Origin: Gavia stellata
Taxonomy: Eukaryota > Chordata > Aves > Gaviiformes > Gaviidae
Reading direction: 5' to 3'
Length of the DNA: 64,000 nt
NCBI RefSeq assembly: GCF_030936135.1
Contig: NW_026776913.1
Location: 1,116,001-1,180,000, forward strand
Positions within the stretch are counted from its first letter, which is position 1. Each line of letters starts with the position of its first letter. Shown here one piece after another: positions 32,991 through 43,139 of the stretch. The notes beneath the pieces were generated by a model. It searched no databases. It was not told where the DNA came from and saw only the letters and a list, made by a program, of their open reading frames with translations. A program made the translations under genes and the position numbers.

Positions 32991-33139
32991 GGGGTGCACC
33001 ATTGCTTTGTCCTCACTCACAAGAGACCTCTACCAATCCCATGACCTTTCAAAAGGCATATTCCAAGGAAATGTTGACCTTCCCCTGTAACTTCAGGACC
33101 ACTCTTCTGCCTGTCCTACAAAGACCATTTCTAAATCAT

Positions 33140-34450
33140 CGTTTCAGATGACGACTGCCTGGGCAAAGGCCCTTTCCATTATTCTCCAGTTTTCTCCTTC
33201 CCTTTCTCTTTGTTCGTTCTGGTACCTCTCACCTATGCTGCTGCTTTGAGCTTCAGGGACTAAAAGCCGGCCTGTCCTTCAGTAGTCTAATTGTCTCTCT
33301 TTAAGAGCCAACTCTTTAATTATGTTGATATTTACTTTTTTGTATCTCCCTATCTAAAGCATTTCTCATGAGATTATCCCTTGTCGAAAGTCAGCCTCAT
33401 GAGACCTAGCTTGTTCTTTACGTGTGGCTGAGGAGTGCGTTTTAATGTTTATGAAACTTTTCCTTGCTTTCCTTCTCTTTGCTTGCAAAGAGGAACATTC
33501 CCTCTGTGCCGGTGTGCAGGCAGTTCTCTAAGGAAAGCAGGTGGGAGGTGGTGCAATGGCGCTGTAACATTCAGCTCCCAGAGTCCCGAGAAGTCTGATC
33601 GAAGGCAAAGTGAGGCAAGTCCCAGGTGGCCAAGGACAGAAATGGTGGGGCTGGGGAGGTGAGGAGCAAGGGTGTCCGTGCAGTGTCAGGCCTCAAGGGA
33701 CTGCTTTTCCTCCCCGACACTCTGGGTCAATATCAACTGGAGAATGCTGCTGTCACCTCTTCTTTAAACTGAAAGGAATAAAATGTAACATTTTAAAAAA
33801 TGTATTTTTTATTAGGGCACTTTGAAATCTTCCTCTTTAACTGCACTATGAAATGATTCCAATTAGCTGTACAAGTCTTGAAGACTGGAAGAAAGTGACA
33901 CGCAGGGAAATAGCTCCTTAGGGCTTTCTGTGTTTTAATGAGCCCCACGGTGTATTTGGGCCTGTAGTCCATGAACCTCTGATGATGAGAGGGATCAAAC
34001 CTCTCAAGAAGTCAAAGGCAGAAGCAAAAGCTGAAGTACCTTGAAGCATTAATGGGTCCCACTGAGGGCCATTACTGACAGAGCCTCCCCAGGGACTCGT
34101 TAGAGCCGATAACTGGAGGCTGTGATTGCAGGGAGGCAAAGGCACTGTGCAGGTGGCTGTAATGCTGAGAAAGCCCTTGGATTGTTAGGTGAAGCAGAAA
34201 GGCCAAACCCTGAGCCCCAGGCCCTGGGCAGGCAGAGCTGGTCCCTCACGTGTGGCTCAGGGCTCTTCCTGGGGGCAGGGGGATGTGAGGATGAGCAATG
34301 CCAAGTGCAGAAAAACAGCGCAACACTTCCCAGCCTCCCCAGAAGGGGCGAGGAAGAACCAAAGTCCAGAGCCTCCGGGTTTCTCCTGGTAGGTGTCGGT
34401 AGCAGAGGCAACTGCCATAGCCAAGAGGACAAAGACCTTGGCCCTGTTGG
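33140..34450 (+). repeat. Repeat S, copy 2
   Basis: Corresponds to copy 1 from about 6350 to 7560. Both share cctcaagggactgcttttcc (33690), gcctccccagggactcgtta (34082), the two flanks of gctgtgattgcag and ggctcttcctgggg (34260). No long frame is kept between copies. Confidence 0.6.
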
Positions 34451-34499
34451 GCTTCGGGGAGGGTTTGGTGTTCTGCTGAGGGTGTCCAGTTAGTGCCAG

Positions 34500-34760
34500 G
34501 GGAGGGGCTCGCTTTGTGGATTAGGGTTTGTGTTGGGCTGTGGGGAGGGTGAGGGTCAAGGCTAGCATTTAATGGCAGGGATAAAGGCTGGGAATTGGAG
34601 TGAGAAACAGGGTAGGAGGAGGAGTTTCTGGTTTGGGGCTTTGGTTTAGAGGTAAGGTTTGAGGTTAGGGATTAGAGCAGTGGGTTCCTGTCAGGGTGAA
34701 GGGTGCCATTTTGGGGTAGGGTTAGGGCTTGAGGTTACTGCTTAGAAAGAGGGTAAAGGC
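34500..34760 (+). repeat. Degenerate telomere-like G-rich stretch
   Basis: Scattered TTAGGG-type words (gattagggtttg, gaggttagggattag, ggggtagggttagggc) within about 250 bases that are poor in C on this strand. Too degenerate to be a recent interstitial telomeric repeat. Confidence 0.45.
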
Positions 34761-35575
34761 CTCACGTGAATGTTTTCTCAGTCAGTATCATGGTGGCATC
34801 AAAACTACCCAAATGCATCTTTCCTCTTCAAAACCTTTCATCTCTCTTGGCCAAACCTCTCTTCCCTCCTCCAAATCTTGTCCCAGCTCCCCCTGACCTC
34901 CCCAAATCTGTCATCTTGTTGGGGGCAGCATTGCAATGGCTTTCGAGACCTCAGAGTATCTGTATTCCCACCGCTGGCTGCTCAGACCTGACCTCACAGC
35001 CAGCACCCAAGGGGACACAGCGTGCTGCTGTGCTGGAGAGGCCTCGTCACAGCGCTGCCCAGCGGCGCTGAAGGCAGGCGATGTCTTCCACCACCCCGAG
35101 GTACCCTGCCTGCCTACCAGCTCAGGCTCCAGAAGGGCTCCCAGATGTCATGGGATTCATTTCCCACGTGGGTGCTTCAGCTCCAAAGGACAGCGACCAA
35201 CTCTGCGTGGGTAACTGAATCCAGTAGATTTTCAGGAGAAAACTGGAAACCTCTGCAGAAAAGAACTCGATGTAATACCTGGAAAAATCTTCCTTTCCAG
35301 CATGGCTGGCTTTTCATGAAGTTTCATGATTTTCTTCATAGTTTTTTATTAATAGCAGCAAGGGCAGGTACGGGCAAGCTGATTACACTCCCTCGCTCTC
35401 TGTGAGTGGTTTTATGCAGCCCCTCAGCAAAATAAATTTTCTTATCATTTCTTCAATTGGAGAAGCATTGCTCAGAAGAACTTCTGTCTTTATACTGGCA
35501 CATTTCATCTCTACTTCTGCCTCTCTGTCTTTTCTCCTTCCTCTGCCTTTTCTGTCTCCAAGGAAAAGACTCACT
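34761..35575. other. No gene recognised
   Basis: Nothing supported in this stretch. Confidence 0.4.
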
Positions 35576-35579
35576 GCAT

Positions 35580-35660
35580 GACAGAATAACTCAGGTTGGA
35601 AGAGACTTGACCATTGTCTTGTCCATCTCTCCTGCTCGAGGCAGGAGATGCTCACCCTGA
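35580..35660 (-). mobile_element. CR1 3'-end scrap
   Basis: The phrase acagaataactcaggttgga followed by agagacttgaccattg is a degraded CR1 3' tail on the minus strand. Confidence 0.5.
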
Positions 35661-36132
35661 TGGCTCAGCCCTGGGTATGTCCCTCAGTGACACTCACCAT
35701 CCCCACTGTCACTAGACACACCCAGAGATCAGTTCAAAATCCATCCCTTGGTCTCTAAGAGGTCATAATGTGACAAGGAGGTTTTTGCTCCCATATCCGT
35801 GGATCAATGGGCCCTTTTGGACTCTTGTTCTGCTTGATAGCAGCTTTGGAAGAAGAGCCAACCATGCAGGAAGCGTTCAGGGGAGACCCCATTTTACTAC
35901 AGAGCTAGTGTGAGAGAGTCAGATATGAGCCAGAGTTACACAAATTTTTCTGAGGTGGCCAGATGAGAGAGAGCACGTTCCTGCCTCAGGTGTAGTGGGA
36001 CAAATTCAAACAGTCATGCAGGAAAATGACAGGGAGAAATAACAACAACAAAACCAGCAACAGAGTGAATAAACAAAGCTCTAACACATTACAGGATGCA
36101 CTGGGAATCATGTGTGAAGGAGATGGCAGGTC
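35661..36132. other. Downstream flank of OR3, shared with OR2
   Basis: Resembles 18290-18560 (gctttggaagaagagcc, the tests around gagaccccatttta). Non-coding 3' flank. No canonical AATAAA on the minus strand was found near the OR3 stop. Confidence 0.5.
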
Positions 36133-37065
36133 TCAGCTGTTGAAAAGTGTCCGTGAAAACCATTTCTTGATGGCATCCTTGAGCTCCTGGTTCCTCATGC
36201 TGTAGATGAGGGGGTTCACTGCTGGAGGCACCACTGAGTACAGAATTGCCACCACCAGGTCCAGGGATGGGGAGGAGATGGAGGGGGGCTTCAGGTAGGA
36301 AAACATGATGGTGCTGAGGAACAGGGACACCACAGCCACGTGAGGGAGGCACGTGGAAAAGGCTTTGTGCCGTCCCTGCTCAGAGGGGATCCTCAGCACG
36401 GCCCTCAAGATCTGCACATAGGACAGCACAATGAAAACAAAACACCCAAAACTAAAACAAGCACTAACCACAAGAAGCCCAACTACCCTGAGGTAGGCGT
36501 CTGAGCAGGAGAGCTTGAGGATCTGTGGGATTTCACAGAAGAACTGGTCCACAGCATTACCTTGGCAGAGTGGTAGTGAAAATGTATTGGCTGTGTGCAG
36601 CACAGCATTGAGCAACCCACTGCCCCAGGCAGCTGCTGCCATGTGGACACAAGCTCTGCTGCCCAGGAGGGTCCCGTAGTGCAGGGGATTGCAGATGGCA
36701 ATGTAGCGGTCATAGGCCATGATGGTGAGAAGAGAAAACTCTGCTGCACTGAGAAAGAGAAACAGAAATACCTGGGCAGCACATCCTGAGTAGGAAATGG
36801 CCCTGGTGTGCCAGAGGGAATTGGCCATGGCTTTGGGGAGAGTGGTGGAGATGGAGCCCAGGTCGATGAAAGAAAGGTTGAGGAGGAAGAAGTACATGGG
36901 GCTGTGGAGGAGGTGGTCGCAGGCTATGGCGGTGATGATGAGGCCATTTCCCAGGAGGGCAGCCAGGTAGATGCCCAGGAAGAGGCAGAAGTGCAAGAGC
37001 TGCAGCTCCCGCGTGTCTGTGAATGCCAGGAGGAGGAACTGGGTGATGGAGCTGCTGTTGGACAT
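36133..37065 (-). CDS. Olfactory receptor, OR14-like (OR3)
   Basis: Intact frame of 310 codons, the standard OR length, from MSNSSSITQF. Landmarks in order: an N-glycosylation site at Asn3; LLGNGLIITAIACDHLLHSP; MYFFLLNLSFIDLGSIS; GCAAQVFLFLFLSAAEFSLL with the conserved Cys before TM3; MAYDRYIAICNPLHYG; LPLCQGNAVDQFFCEIPQ; SYVQILRAVLRIPSEQG; KAFSTCLPHVAV; NPLIYSMRNQELKDAIKK. It has the shortest tail of the four and no odd residues in the key motifs, so it is the best candidate for a normal receptor. Upstream it has two tandem first-exon-like segments. Ligand unknown; the OR14-like assignment is from family resemblance. Confidence 0.93.
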   Translation of the reverse strand: MSNSSSITQFLLLAFTDTRELQLLHFCLFLGIYLAALLGNGLIITAIACDHLLHSPMYFFLLNLSFIDLGSISTTLPKAMANSLWHTRAISYSGCAAQVFLFLFLSAAEFSLLTIMAYDRYIAICNPLHYGTLLGSRACVHMAAAAWGSGLLNAVLHTANTFSLPLCQGNAVDQFFCEIPQILKLSCSDAYLRVVGLLVVSACFSFGCFVFIVLSYVQILRAVLRIPSEQGRHKAFSTCLPHVAVVSLFLSTIMFSYLKPPSISSPSLDLVVAILYSVVPPAVNPLIYSMRNQELKDAIKKWFSRTLFNS

Positions 37066-37088
37066 TTTCTTCCTCCGGGCATGGGGAA
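37066..37088 (-). promoter_or_regulatory. OR3 5' UTR stub with splice acceptor
   Basis: Minus-strand tract ctttttctccttgcacag ends in AG at 37090-37089, 23 bases before the ATG, as in the other OR genes. Confidence 0.58.
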
Positions 37089-38046
37089 CTGTGCAAGGAG
37101 AAAAAGGCAGTGACAAGTTGAGAAGGACTTCTCTGACTTCCCCCTCCCTCAGCTGAACGATGAGTGAGTCAGCTCACTCCCCAACCCCACCAACTGAGCG
37201 ACATGGTGCCTCACAGTTTAAAAAAAAACTGAGGCATCTACCTGCCATGAAGACACACCTGGCGCTGTGTCCCCAGACTTGAAGTCAAAACAGAAGCTGA
37301 CCTTCACCCTCCACACCAACTCCTGAGATTGAGAGCACCACAGGCAGGTGTGGAAATACATAATATGTCTGTGGTCTGAAAAACTGAAGCAAGGAGAGAA
37401 AGGCTGATGGGTATGAAGTGAAGCCTTCCCCTTACCCAGCCGTGCTCTCCACCTCACAGATAGCAACACTGCAGGGCACTTGTTTTTAGCATATTTGTTG
37501 TGTATCGACTGTAGGACACATGCACTGGTCCTACGCTGGAGGTCCAGCTGCTGAGGAGGTGAACAACCCTCTGCAAATGTCCTCAGAGTGATCTGGAGCT
37601 GAGGGCAGCCCTGACCCACACAGCACCCTCTCAACAGCAGAAGCACCCTGCCATCGCACTGGTCTCTCCTTCCACCCCCAGCTTCTCCCCACAGCGCCGT
37701 GGGGAGCTCCCCGGGCAGGCTGAGTGCTGACCCTGGCAGGCGGCAGAGTCCCTGCCCCAGCACCCAGCCCCGGGGGTGCAGGGACCCTGCTCGGAAGGAC
37801 AGCCCTGGGCACCCCTGGCTGCACACCCACCTTCACACCCTGAAGCCGTCCCTGGCAGAAGGCAGCCCTCATGCCCTGTCCCTCTGATGGTGCAGCAGGG
37901 AAGCCCTGCTCTGGGGCACCTCCTCCTCCTCTACACTGGAGAACCTGTGACAGTTCTCCCTGAAAGCTCTCAGAGTTTGTGGGATGTGCCAGCATTAGGA
38001 GATCTGCCCATGAACTGTACCTAAATCGCCCTGCAGCCAGAGACTT

Positions 38047-38110
38047 CCCGTGTCAAGGGCTGTGAAGATTTCTCCTCCAGTGAGCTCGCCTCTGTCCTCC
38101 CACCCCAGAC
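38047..38110 (-). promoter_or_regulatory. OR3 first-exon copy 1, with broken donor
   Basis: Same segment as the OR1 and OR4 first exon (cttcacagcccttgacacg) but the following donor reads GGAAGTCTC instead of GTAAGTCTC (38048-38047). Confidence 0.45.
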
Positions 38111-38270
38111 TGCCTTTAAACCCTTCAATGCCTCACTCCTCATCCCTGGGAGAAGGCAGCCGTCATGCCCTGCCACCTCCTCTACACAGGAGTGAGATTC
38201 CTGGGGACTATGCCACGTTTATGAGAGCCCTCCACAAACTCCAGCTGCATTGCCCTGCAGCCAGAGACTT

Positions 38271-38340
38271 ACCATGTCAAGGGCTGTGAAGATTTCTCCT
38301 ACTTTGCGCTCTCAGCATACTCCTCCTCCTGACTGACTTA
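38271..38340 (-). promoter_or_regulatory. OR3 first-exon copy 2, with intact donor
   Basis: Tandem copy of the preceding segment about 225 bases farther upstream. Here cttgacatg is followed by GTAAGTCT (GT at 38272-38271). Joined to the acceptor at 37089 the intron would be about 1.18 kb. Confidence 0.45.
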
Positions 38341-38515
38341 AACCCTTCGCTGCCTCACTCCTCTCCCCTCGGTGCCTGCAGGCAGTGCCCTCAGCCCTTC
38401 TGAGCTTTGCAGAGGAGCTGCTCCTGGGCAGAGCTGTCTCTCGGCAGTGATGCCCGCTTGCCCTGAGCTCCCTCTGTCCCAGGAGCCCGGCACAGCTCAG
38501 CAGCAGAGGACCATC

Positions 38516-39440
38516 TCAAGGTGTTTTAATGACCCCTCAGGTGGGTTTGGTGCCGAGTCCATAAACCTCAGACAGGGAGAGGAAGTTGAAGAAACCTCTC
38601 AAGAAGTCAGTGTCTGATGCAATCTCCACTGTTTCTTGGAGTGTTAATGGGTCCCACGGAGGGACATTGCTGACAAAGCCTCCCCAGGGGCTGCTTAGAG
38701 CAGAAAACTCCAGGCAGTGATGACAGTTAGGCAAAGGCAATGTGAAGGAAGAGATTCTGAGTAACCCTGGATGTGTTACCTAAAGGCAAAGGGCCAAGCT
38801 CTGACCCCCAGCCCCTGGGAAGGAGATCCGGTCCCTCACACATTGCTCAGGGCTCTTCCTGGGGCGGTGTGATGTGGGGATGGGCAATGCCCAGGGCAGG
38901 ACTACGGTACGATACCTCCCAGGCTCCCAGGTGGGGAAGGGGAGGCAATGAGCCCCGAGTGCTGTAAGGACAAGGTGCTTCCTCATGGGTGTCAGTGGCA
39001 GAGACAACAGCCACAGCCGAGGAGGGAAAGAGCTGATCTCTCTTGGGGGCTTTTTCGACTTCATCCCTCTCTCATCTCCACCATTGGCTGTCCTACGGTC
39101 TCCCACACCTGCACCTCTTTCTCTGCAGGCTGTAGACATCCACCCTGCTACCCCACCTGGCTCTCACCTGAGCATCTTCCTTTACTGATATCTCTCCATC
39201 CTTCCTCGTTGTCCCTTGCAACACAAAGCCTTGGGTTGATCCAGTCTCCCTCTGGGTGACTTCTTACACCACAGCACTGCCCTTCGAGTGACATTTCTCT
39301 TTCCTCGTGTCCAGTCTGGAGCTCTCCAGCTGCACTTTGTGCTATAAGTTCTTTCTCATGCCATTTCCCACTACGAACAAAAGATTCATCATCTCTGAAA
39401 CCACCTTTCCAGCAGTCTCAGGCTACTCCTATACTGCTCT
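38516..39440 (+). repeat. Repeat S, copy 3 (5'-truncated)
   Basis: Matches copy 4 from about 57895 onward (the segments around gtgccgagtccataaacctc and gcctccccaggggctgctta). Abuts the end of the OR3 upstream block. Confidence 0.6.
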
Positions 39441-39840
39441 GAGCCTCTCTGCCACTGGGTCAATGCTGCCCAGGTCCCTCAGCCGCCCCACACAGATCAT
39501 ATGCACCCGGTCCCATACCCCATCTTGGCAGACCTGCACTCGACACTCTCTAGTTCCTCCTGACTTCTCCAAACTGGGGAGCCGCCCTCTGGGACATACC
39601 CATGTGTGTGGAGCCACACCAGTGCTGAGTCAAGGGGGATGATCTCTCAAGTTGTCTGGGTGGCCCACACTCCTCCTAACACAGCCCCACGTGCAGCTGC
39701 CCTTGTTCATAGGGACCATACGCTACCGGTTGTAGGGCATCCCTCGTAGTGCCCAGGCCCTGCTCCTCAGCTGCTCACGTCCCAGCCTGTCCTGATGTAT
39801 GGGGTTATTCTCCCCTCGCCCCCCACCACTGCAGCTCGGA
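39440..39840 (-). mobile_element. Old CR1 3' fragment
   Basis: Plus-strand phrases caggtccctcagccgcccca, gacctgcactcgacactctc and caccagtgctgagtcaaggg are diverged forms of CR1 C-terminal sequence on the minus strand. Similar fragments lie at 42015-42080 and 58690-59160. Confidence 0.5.
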
Positions 39841-39847
39841 TGCAGAA

Positions 39848-40356
39848 ATGTTGAACCATACAACTGTCACAGAGTTCCTTCTCTTGGGCTTCCCCTCCCT
39901 CCACCATCAGGAGCCCCTCATGGCAATCGCTCTCCTGGCTTCGTACCTGGTGATCTTAGGGACAAACCTGCTGATCATTCCCTCATTCTTGCTGAAGGAG
40001 ACCTCCACAGTCCCACAGACTTTTCCCTCTGTAACCTCTCCTGTTTGGAGGTTTTCATCACCATATCCATCATACCCAAAGCCGTAGAAAACTTGTGCAT
40101 GGCCAGCAAAGCCATATCCTGCCCAGGCTGCTTAACTCAGTGCTACTTCTGCTCCCTTCTGGACTGCATCTTCATTTATGTCCAGCCTTCAAGTCACCTC
40201 ATTTCCTGAAACAAGGCAGTGGCCCTTCTCAACACAGTGCCAACTCCTTTGATGAGTCCCTTTGTTTTCAGGCTCAGGAACCAGCTGATGAAAGATGCTC
40301 TCAAGGCAGGTTTCAAAAGAAGTGGGATAATCTTCAGAAACTGCTTTTCCACCTGA
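39848..40356 (+). pseudogene. Olfactory receptor pseudogene, OR6/OR10-like, internally deleted
   Basis: Starts MLNHTTVTEFLLLGFPSL with TM1 LASYLVILGTNLLII. A frameshift near 39997 moves to DLHSPTDFSLCNLSCLEVFI (TM2) and VENLCMASKAISCPGCLTQ (start of TM3). After a stop at 40207 the same frame resumes with AVALLNTVPTPLMSPFVFRL and RNQLMKDALK, which is TM7 and the start of the tail. TM4, TM5 and TM6 and the intervening loops are missing, so about 130 residues were deleted. The N-terminal words and the CLTQ motif fit class II families such as OR6 or OR10 rather than the OR14-like genes. A dead gene; family assignment is by eye. Confidence 0.8.
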
Positions 40357-42014
40357 GGAGAGGTGTTGTAAGTGGATTTTGAAAGGGGAGAGGGGTGGGG
40401 AGGGCAAACACATGATTATGATGCATCTGCAGAAATGAGACCTCTCTTTCTTAGCAGTGTAAGATCTCCTTAATCGAATATCACACCAGACTCTCTTCTG
40501 CAACACGTCATCATAAGATGACCCTGCATAGCAATGCCTTTCAAATGACCTACAAGCACTTTACAAACCCTGGTGAATACCACAGTGGCATTTTCTAAGC
40601 GTGCAAACCAAGACAGAGAGCAACAAGCAGAGGACTTCATCCCTCCATGGCACACCCAATTCTCAACAAGCTTCGCCCTCGTCCGGTTCTCATGCAACTG
40701 CGCCTTGCTCCGAAATCTGGTTTCCTGCTTATTTTGGTGACAGATCTTTGCTGAACCTCTTAGTCTTTAGGAAATGACAGGACATAGGTGGAACACAATG
40801 AAGAGAACAATAACAGCTTAATTTTTCGACCAAGTGGAAAATACATCTCCGTTAACGTCCTGGTCAGAACAAAAACATGCCTGAAATTCAGTCCAGTTGA
40901 ACTGTTGAGAATGACCTCTCTTCTATTTTGGTCCAGAATCTAGAATATTGGTCAGGAATGTAGTTTGGAGTAACAGTGCACCTGTCTCCAGATCACTCAT
41001 GTTTGGTGAAATAAATGTCCAGTCCTTGACACAATGCTCCCAGAGCCAATACTTCAGCTAATCCAGCACATTCAGAGGAATTAGCTTGTTCAGACATAGA
41101 CTTTTATAACTTTAATGTCTAAAAAGATGAGTTCATTCTCTGGCCTCCTTTGATAGCGGGGAAGGATCAGCACTCTAGAGGGTGATATCATCTCCTCCTA
41201 CAGTGGTCTTCAGGAGAACTGTACTTAGCATCGACTTGGCAGCTTAGTTTTCCCATAGGTAATGCCAAGTGCCCTGAGCCACATACCGGGCAACGTGTGG
41301 TCATTTGCAGAAGGGAGGGACTCTTGCTCAGCGGGGCCCTCCTTTGAAGACCTGAGGGTTACAACTGTACCTTAAAGTCTCTCCAAAATTAAAAGGAAAC
41401 CTCTCCTCTTCTCTAATCCCTATCACAGTGTTGCCATTTAGTGCCAGTGGCTCTTGGCACAGTGGCAGCTATGAAGTGAGACCATGTTTCTTGGTACAGT
41501 CCTGTCCTGCCTATCTTCTCATTCCAGCTCCCTCTTCCCTCTAGATACCCTCTCTGTGTGCTTGACACTGCTGAACCCAGATACAGGCAGCGTGGTGGTC
41601 AGTGCAGTCAGAGCTGTGGGGCATAAGCTAATGGGCACTCACACACCTCAGTGGACAGGCAGAGGTTGGGGCAGAGTGTATGGGGCCAGGGTGCCAAGAC
41701 ATGCCCCTTATGTTCTCAACTCTCTTAATCTCTCGCTGTCTCTTTCTCCATCTTGCTCGTATCTTAGGGATCCATCTCAATCCCTCAGCTCTCTCACAGT
41801 TGTCTCTCAGCCATCTACATGGGATGTGATTTACAGCGAGCAGTGAATCTGAGGCACCCTCCCCATGGAAGCACCTTCAGGAACAACGCACCCTAGTGTA
41901 GGTGGGGTGAATGACTGAGTAAAAGGGCTCCTCCATTCCAGGAGCTCTCTGGGCTGTCTAGGTGACTGCCTCGGCCATCTCCAAGTCACGATAAAGATAT
42001 GAAGTTTGAGACAG
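40357..42014. other. No gene recognised
   Basis: About 1.65 kb between two OR pseudogene fragments. I see no exon or clear repeat. Confidence 0.45.
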
Positions 42015-42081
42015 GGAATCATCAGGGACTTGTGCCAAATTGGGGAGCCACCCACTGGGACACACCCATGTGTGTGGAGCC
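42015..42081 (-). mobile_element. CR1 scrap abutting the OR fragment
   Basis: The words attggggagccacccactggg and cacacccatgtgtgtggagc resemble 39570-39610, part of an old minus-strand CR1. Confidence 0.4.
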
Positions 42082-42414
42082 TTCCCATTTGGACTCACAC
42101 TGGTATCCTACATCTGCATCAGAGCTGCAGTCCTGAGGATCCCAACCACCATGGGGAGGCAGAAGGCCTTCTCCACCCGCTCCTCTCACCTCATCGTGGT
42201 GACTGTTTTCTATGGCACCCTCGTCCTTGTCTATATGACACCCAGGACAGCCTCCCTGAGGCAGCTCCATGAAGTCCTCTCCTTTTTCTACACCATCCTC
42301 ATGCCCCTGGTCAATCCACTCCTCTACAGCCTGCGGAACAGGGAGGTCAAGGGGGCTCTTGGGAATGCACTCAGAAAAACTGTGGCCTGCCTTGAGAGCT
42401 CATACATGTTGTGA
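42082..42414 (+). pseudogene. Olfactory receptor pseudogene fragment, TM5 end to C-terminus
   Basis: Open frame of about 110 codons: FGLTLVSYICIRAAVLRI, KAFSTRSSHLIVVTVFYGT (TM6; the usual FSTCSSHL has Arg instead of Cys), SFFYTILMPLVNPLLYSLRN (TM7), REVKGALGNALRK. The N-terminal two thirds are absent; the sequence starts directly after a CR1 scrap. The C-terminal tail differs from that of the pseudogene at 39848, so these are two separate lost genes, both outside the OR14-like family. Confidence 0.8.
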
Positions 42415-43139
42415 TCCACCAGGAATAAACAGGTGGTGGATCTCTTCTGATCAAGTGGGGACCACTCGTAAGTGCCTCTTTTGTGTACCAGGTATATCTT
42501 TAGAAGTGCAGAATCTTGGGACTGGTTGTGGAATGAGAAGCGGGAGAAGGGAATTTGTGTCTTAAAGAAATATAGGTCTGGTCTTGAAGAGTGTAAAAAA
42601 CTTGCCTGGCTTTCTTCCTTCTTTAAAGTAAAGCCAGTTGTGATCCTGGAAGTGGGAGCTGTTGAAATGCCGGACCTGCCCAGGAGTGGGAGGAAACTGA
42701 CTCTAAGCATGCTGTTTTCTCTTCTGTCACCCAGCTAGGCTGAGGCGTGGCATTCCTGCATGTCTGGGATTCCTCAGGGCATCTCCCTATTGGCAGGGAG
42801 AAGTGGGCAGCTGGATCAAGCCCTTCCACTGGACATGTCTAAATCCAACTCGGTGAATCCAATCCCTCTTGTTCTCTGGGCTTCCTAGCAGAGGACAACT
42901 GTGAAAGCTACTCTGATAGGGTCAGCTCCTCTGAAAAAAAAAAAAAGTAGATCCTTGCGCAGAGGAAAGATGCACAAGTTGGGTCTCAGTTTCCCCATCT
43001 TTTAACACAGAAATCATTACTTCCCCCTTCTTTCCTTCTCATATTCTGACTCCCCTCCAACAATGTAATTACTTATTTGTGTCCCACTGTCTGACTTAGA
43101 TACTGCAAACCGAGTCCTCCTGTTTTCTTCTTTCTTGCA
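42415..43139. other. No gene recognised
   Basis: Unremarkable. A short poly-A tract lies at 42934-42946. Confidence 0.4.

Larger units (their letters stand above)
37089..38515 (-). repeat. OR upstream block U, copy of OR3
   Basis: The stretch 37560-38110 matches 12380-12920 of the OR1 copy almost base for base, including the invariant GC block at 37698-37830. A later part (about 38340-38510) matches 12930-13100. Homology ends at about 38515, exactly where repeat S copy 3 begins, so the EBF-like cluster of OR1 and OR4 is missing here. Confidence 0.75.
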
